DNA from: HGM13233 sp900762805
GTDB taxonomy: Bacteria > Bacillota > Clostridia > Oscillospirales > Ruminococcaceae
DNA: 14,603 nucleotides
Direction: 5' to 3'
NCBI GenBank assembly: GCA_937993755.1
Contig: CALKMA010000036.1
Location: forward strand, 1-14,603
Below are positions 12,176 to 14,603 of the stretch, piece by piece. The notes under the pieces are model-generated. The model ran no database searches. It saw only the letters and a list, made by a program, of their open reading frames with translations, and was not told the origin of the DNA. A program made the translations under genes and the position numbers. Within the stretch, counting starts at the first letter, position 1. Each line of letters opens with the position of its first letter.

Positions 12176-12883
12176 ATGGAAGCTTATCTTGCACTTAAAA
12201 TCAAGCTGCTCGACCAGATCCAGTCGGGTCAGTATAAGATCGGAGACCGTATCCCCACGGAGCTGGAGCTCTGCCGTCAGTTCAACGTCAGCCGCATCAC
12301 CGCCTGCCGCGCCGTCAAGGAGCTGGTGGCGGCCGGCTATCTCGTCCGCCAGCGCGGCCGCGGCACCACCGTCATCGGCACCAATATCAAGGAGGGGGTC
12401 ACCCGCCTTATGAGCTTCTCCGAGCGTATGCGCGCGATGGCCATGCACTGCGAGACCAGGGAGCTGGAAAAGGGCCGCATCATTGCGCCCATCCATGTGC
12501 GTAACGCCCTCGACCTCGCCCCCGGCTCCGAGATCATCCTTCTCAAGCGCCTGCGCGTTGTGGACGACAACCCGCTTTGCATCTCCTACACCTATCTCAT
12601 GCCCGATAAGTTCAACTGGGTGCTCGATGTTGACTTCACCCGCGAAAGTCTCTATTATCAGGCCGAGACTATCCGCGGCATGAAGATCGGCGACGGCTGG
12701 CAGAACATCTCTGTCGGCTTCCTGCCCGATCCCAATGACCATCAGCTCCTCAACGTCAACAGCTCCGACCCCTGCCTGAAGATCGAGCTGGTCTGCAATC
12801 TGGCCGACGGGAACCTGGCTCATATGGACACCAGCTACTACGCCGGCGACCGCTACACCCTGCGCCAGCATCTTACGCGCTGA
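12176..12883 (+). CDS. GntR-family regulator, HutC/UTRA subfamily
   Basis: This is a 235-residue transcription factor. The N-terminal winged helix (about 3-68) shows the GntR signature: IKLLDQIQSGQYKIGDRIPT, ELCRQFNVSRITACRAVKEL and GYLVRQRGRGTTV. The UTRA ligand-binding domain (about 80-230) has GSEIILLKRLRVVDDNPLCI and SYTYLMPDKF. UTRA regulators bind small effectors, often sugar phosphates. AGGA lies 8 bp before the ATG. The next gene, 118 bp downstream on the same strand with no evident promoter of its own, encodes an MFS transporter and is the likely regulatory target. The effector is unknown. Confidence 0.95.
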   Translation: MEAYLALKIKLLDQIQSGQYKIGDRIPTELELCRQFNVSRITACRAVKELVAAGYLVRQRGRGTTVIGTNIKEGVTRLMSFSERMRAMAMHCETRELEKGRIIAPIHVRNALDLAPGSEIILLKRLRVVDDNPLCISYTYLMPDKFNWVLDVDFTRESLYYQAETIRGMKIGDGWQNISVGFLPDPNDHQLLNVNSSDPCLKIELVCNLADGNLAHMDTSYYAGDRYTLRQHLTR

Positions 12884-12903
12884 CCCCTCCTTCCCTGCCC
12901 CCG

Positions 12904-12925
12904 CGCCGGCCCTTACAGGCCGGCG
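12904..12925 (+). other. GC hairpin between GntR and MFS genes
   Basis: CGCCGGCC (12904-12911) pairs with GGCCGGCG (12918-12925) around a 6-nt loop CTTACA. No T-run follows (TTCCC), so it more likely modulates or stabilises a joint GntR-MFS transcript than ends it. Confidence 0.45.
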
Positions 12926-12936
12926 TTCCCGCATCT

Positions 12937-12959
12937 GCCGCCGGCCATGGCCGGACGGC
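12937..12959. repeat. Palindrome CCGGCCATGGCCGG before the MFS gene
   Basis: A perfect 14-bp palindrome (12941-12954) is extended by GCCG (12937-12940) and CGGC (12956-12959) with one unpaired base. It lies 48 bp before the MFS start. It is a possible hairpin or protein site; it does not match the CCATATGG motif upstream of GntR beyond CCAT/ATGG. Confidence 0.45.
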
Positions 12960-13001
12960 GCCCGCCCCAGACAAAGAAATATTTTTGAGAGGAATCCCCC
13001 C

Positions 13002-14336
13002 ATGAAGCTCAACAACAAGCGCACCCTTCTTGTCGGCCTTGCCTTTCTGTCCATCTGCGCCTTCTGGCAAATGTATGACAGCGTTATCCCCCTCATCCTG
13101 AAGAACACCTTCCATATCGGCGACACCTTTTCGGGCGTCATCATGGCAGCCGACAATGTTCTGGCCCTCTTCCTGCTGCCCTTCTTTGGCGCACTGTCGG
13201 ACGGCTGCAAAAGCCCCCTCGGCAAGCGTATGCCCTTCATCCTGACAGGCACCGGGCTGGCCGTCATCTTTATGACGGCCCTGCCGCTGCTCGACAATAT
13301 CTACTATGCCGTGCCGGCCCCGTGGGTCAAGGTGCTGTTCATCGTGGCGCTCGGCCTGCTGCTCATCTCGATGGGCATCTACCGCTCGCCCGCCGTGGCC
13401 CTCATGCCCGATGTCACCCCCAAGCCGCTGCGCAGCAAGGCCAATGCCATCATCAACCTGATGGGCGCCGTCGGCGGCATCATTTTCCTAATCGTCTCGT
13501 CGATCCTCTATTCGGAAAAGCGCGTCGCCGGTCTGGCGCACGTCAACTACCTGCCGCTGTTCCTCATCGTGGCCGGCATCATGCTCGTCGCCGTGGCACT
13601 GCTCTACGCCACCATCAAGGAGCGCAAGATCGAGCTGGAAATGAAAGCCTATGAGGCGGCTCACCCGGAGGATGATCTCGACACCGATGTGGACAGCGCC
13701 GGCAAAGCCGCGCTGCCGCCGGAGGTCAAGCGCAGCCTCGCCTTTATCCTGCTTTCCATCGCGCTGTGGTTCATGGGCTACAATGCCGTCACCACCTCTT
13801 TCACCAAATACGCGCAGGAAATGTGGCATATGTCCCTCGGCTCGGCCTCGATGTGCCTGACCGTGGCCACCGCCGGCGCCATTATCTCCTACATCCCCAT
13901 CGGTGCGCTGGCCTCCAGGATCGGCCGTAAGCGCACCATTCAGGGCGGCGTGCTGCTGCTGTCCGCCTGCTTTGCCGGTGGCTTCGTCTACACTCTCGTT
14001 TCCGACCGCTTCTCCCCGCTCCTCTATGTCCTGTTCGCGCTGGTCGGCCTCGCCTGGGCCGCCATCAACGTCAACTCGCTGCCGATGGTGGTGGAAATGT
14101 GCCGCGGCTCGGATATCGGCAAATTTACCGGCTACTATTACACCTTCTCGATGGCCGCCCAGACCGTTACCCCTATCCTGTCGGGCGCGCTGCTGGAGCA
14201 TGTCGGCTATAAAACGCTGTTCCCCTACGCCGCAGTCTTCGTGGCGCTCTCCTTCTTCACCATGAGCCTGGTCAAGCACGGCGACAACCGCCCCACCCCG
14301 GTCAAAGGGATAGAAGCCTTTGAGGATATGGATTGA
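13002..14336 (+). CDS. MFS transporter, SLC45/GPH-like sugar symporter
   Basis: This is a 444-residue inner-membrane transporter with about twelve predicted helices in two halves of six, joined by a charged cytoplasmic loop (about 206-247, with EDDLDTDVDSAGKA). The loop between helices 2 and 3 reads GALSDGCKSPLGKRMPFI (63-80), close to the sucrose/SLC45 transporter signature G..SD......G+R+P.I. The equivalent loop in the second half is GALASRIGRKRTI. MPDVTPKPLRSKANAIINLMG is also typical of that group. The likely role is proton- or cation-coupled uptake of a di- or monosaccharide; the sugar is not determined. AGAGGAA precedes the ATG. The gene follows the GntR gene and is probably controlled by it. 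No glycosidase is seen in the window. Confidence 0.92.
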   Translation: MKLNNKRTLLVGLAFLSICAFWQMYDSVIPLILKNTFHIGDTFSGVIMAADNVLALFLLPFFGALSDGCKSPLGKRMPFILTGTGLAVIFMTALPLLDNIYYAVPAPWVKVLFIVALGLLLISMGIYRSPAVALMPDVTPKPLRSKANAIINLMGAVGGIIFLIVSSILYSEKRVAGLAHVNYLPLFLIVAGIMLVAVALLYATIKERKIELEMKAYEAAHPEDDLDTDVDSAGKAALPPEVKRSLAFILLSIALWFMGYNAVTTSFTKYAQEMWHMSLGSASMCLTVATAGAIISYIPIGALASRIGRKRTIQGGVLLLSACFAGGFVYTLVSDRFSPLLYVLFALVGLAWAAINVNSLPMVVEMCRGSDIGKFTGYYYTFSMAAQTVTPILSGALLEHVGYKTLFPYAAVFVALSFFTMSLVKHGDNRPTPVKGIEAFEDMD

Positions 14337-14401
14337 CACGCCGATCGGCACGACGGTGCGCAGAGCAGCGCGCCGCCGGTGCAGCGTAAAGCTCTGAACC
14401 G

Positions 14402-14603
14402 CATAGCGGCGGGGCGCTTTTCCGCCGCCGGCCGCCTGTTCTTCCGCTCGGCAGGGGCGCTTCGGGAAGAAGCGTCTCCCCTATGCCGCAGACGCTCTGA
14501 CGCAAAAGGGCGGAGCGCGTTTCCGCCGCCGGCCGCCTGTTCTTCCATTCGGCAGGGGCGCTTCGGGAAGAAGCGTCTCCCCTATGCCGCAGACGCTCTG
14601 ACG
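14402..14603. repeat. Two tandem copies of a unit of about 101 bp, cut by the window edge
   Basis: 14420-14502 and 14521-14603 are 83-bp copies differing at only two adjacent bases (CCGCTCGG versus CCATTCGG). Similarity continues weakly through the 18 bases before each copy, giving a 101-bp period. Each copy folds as CGGCA-GGGG-CGCTTC, loop, GAAGCG-CCCC-TGCCG (14449-14488 and 14550-14589). It also contains AGCGTCT (14471-14477) and AGACGCT (14490-14496), which could pair in an alternative hairpin. The second copy ends exactly at the window edge, so more units may follow. No coding capacity is supported. Confidence 0.85.

Noticed and set aside
12155..13297. 380-codon open frame on the minus strand
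   Set aside because: It is antisense to the clearly identified GntR gene and the start of the MFS gene, with no family resemblance.
13488..14351. 287-codon open frame on the minus strand
   Set aside because: It is antisense to the MFS gene, with His/Gly/Asp-rich shadow composition.
14402..14603. CRISPR array
   Set aside because: The unit is about 83-101 bp with intervening sequence similar between copies, and there are no cas genes nearby.

Overview
The window is high-GC bacterial DNA (by eye about 60-65% in the genes, with AT-rich promoters). It looks like a spore-forming Firmicute of class Clostridia, most likely Oscillospiraceae/Ruminococcaceae. The evidence is the sporulation pair yabP-yabQ next to divIC, sigma-A promoters close to TTGACA-17-TATAAT, AGGAGG-type ribosome binding sites, an OmpR/histidine-kinase pair, and a GntR/UTRA regulator beside a sugar-type MFS transporter. 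The taxonomic placement is inference; no marker gene fixes the genus.

Layout. (1) 1-300: the 5' part of an initiator tRNA-Met on the minus strand with a consensus promoter, preceded by a second consensus promoter and an intrinsic terminator that could bound a tiny RNA. (2) 302-1330: a HAD-IIB phosphatase on the minus strand with a promoter and a leader of about 230 nt. (3) 1517-2574: yabP-yabQ-divIC on the plus strand; divIC has its own near-consensus promoter inside the end of yabQ. (4) 2800-4020: a less GC-rich accessory segment with a strong promoter, a 34-codon ORF whose stop lies inside an intrinsic terminator, and then a lipoprotein of unknown function. (5) 4080-4400: a run of GC-rich hairpins between convergent genes. 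(6) 4444-7908: minus-strand genes for a four-helix membrane protein with a Cys/His tail, a membrane-anchored protein of unknown function, MTA/SAH nucleosidase and the YchF/OLA1 ATPase. (7) 7982-8117: a divergent promoter region with repeated ACAAGTTC boxes. (8) 8118-11865: a tight three-gene operon with an OmpR-type response regulator, a histidine kinase carrying an unusual tail of about 175 residues, and a membrane-anchored HtrA/PDZ protein that has lost two catalytic residues. (9) 12110-14336: a GntR/UTRA regulator with an operator-like dyad inside its promoter, then an SLC45/GPH-like MFS transporter. (10) 14402-14603: two tandem copies of a unit of about 101 bp that can fold into competing hairpins.

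How the genes work together. Regions 2 and 3 are cell-division and sporulation housekeeping genes plus a phosphatase. The three-gene operon is most simply an envelope-signalling module in which the pseudo-protease/PDZ protein could sense or scaffold for the kinase. The GntR/MFS pair is a local sugar-uptake unit. The least explained items are the short-ORF/terminator/lipoprotein unit, the pseudo-HtrA with tailed kinase, the ACAAGTTC boxes, and the tandem repeat at the right edge. I saw no insertion sequence, CRISPR array, rRNA or replication origin.
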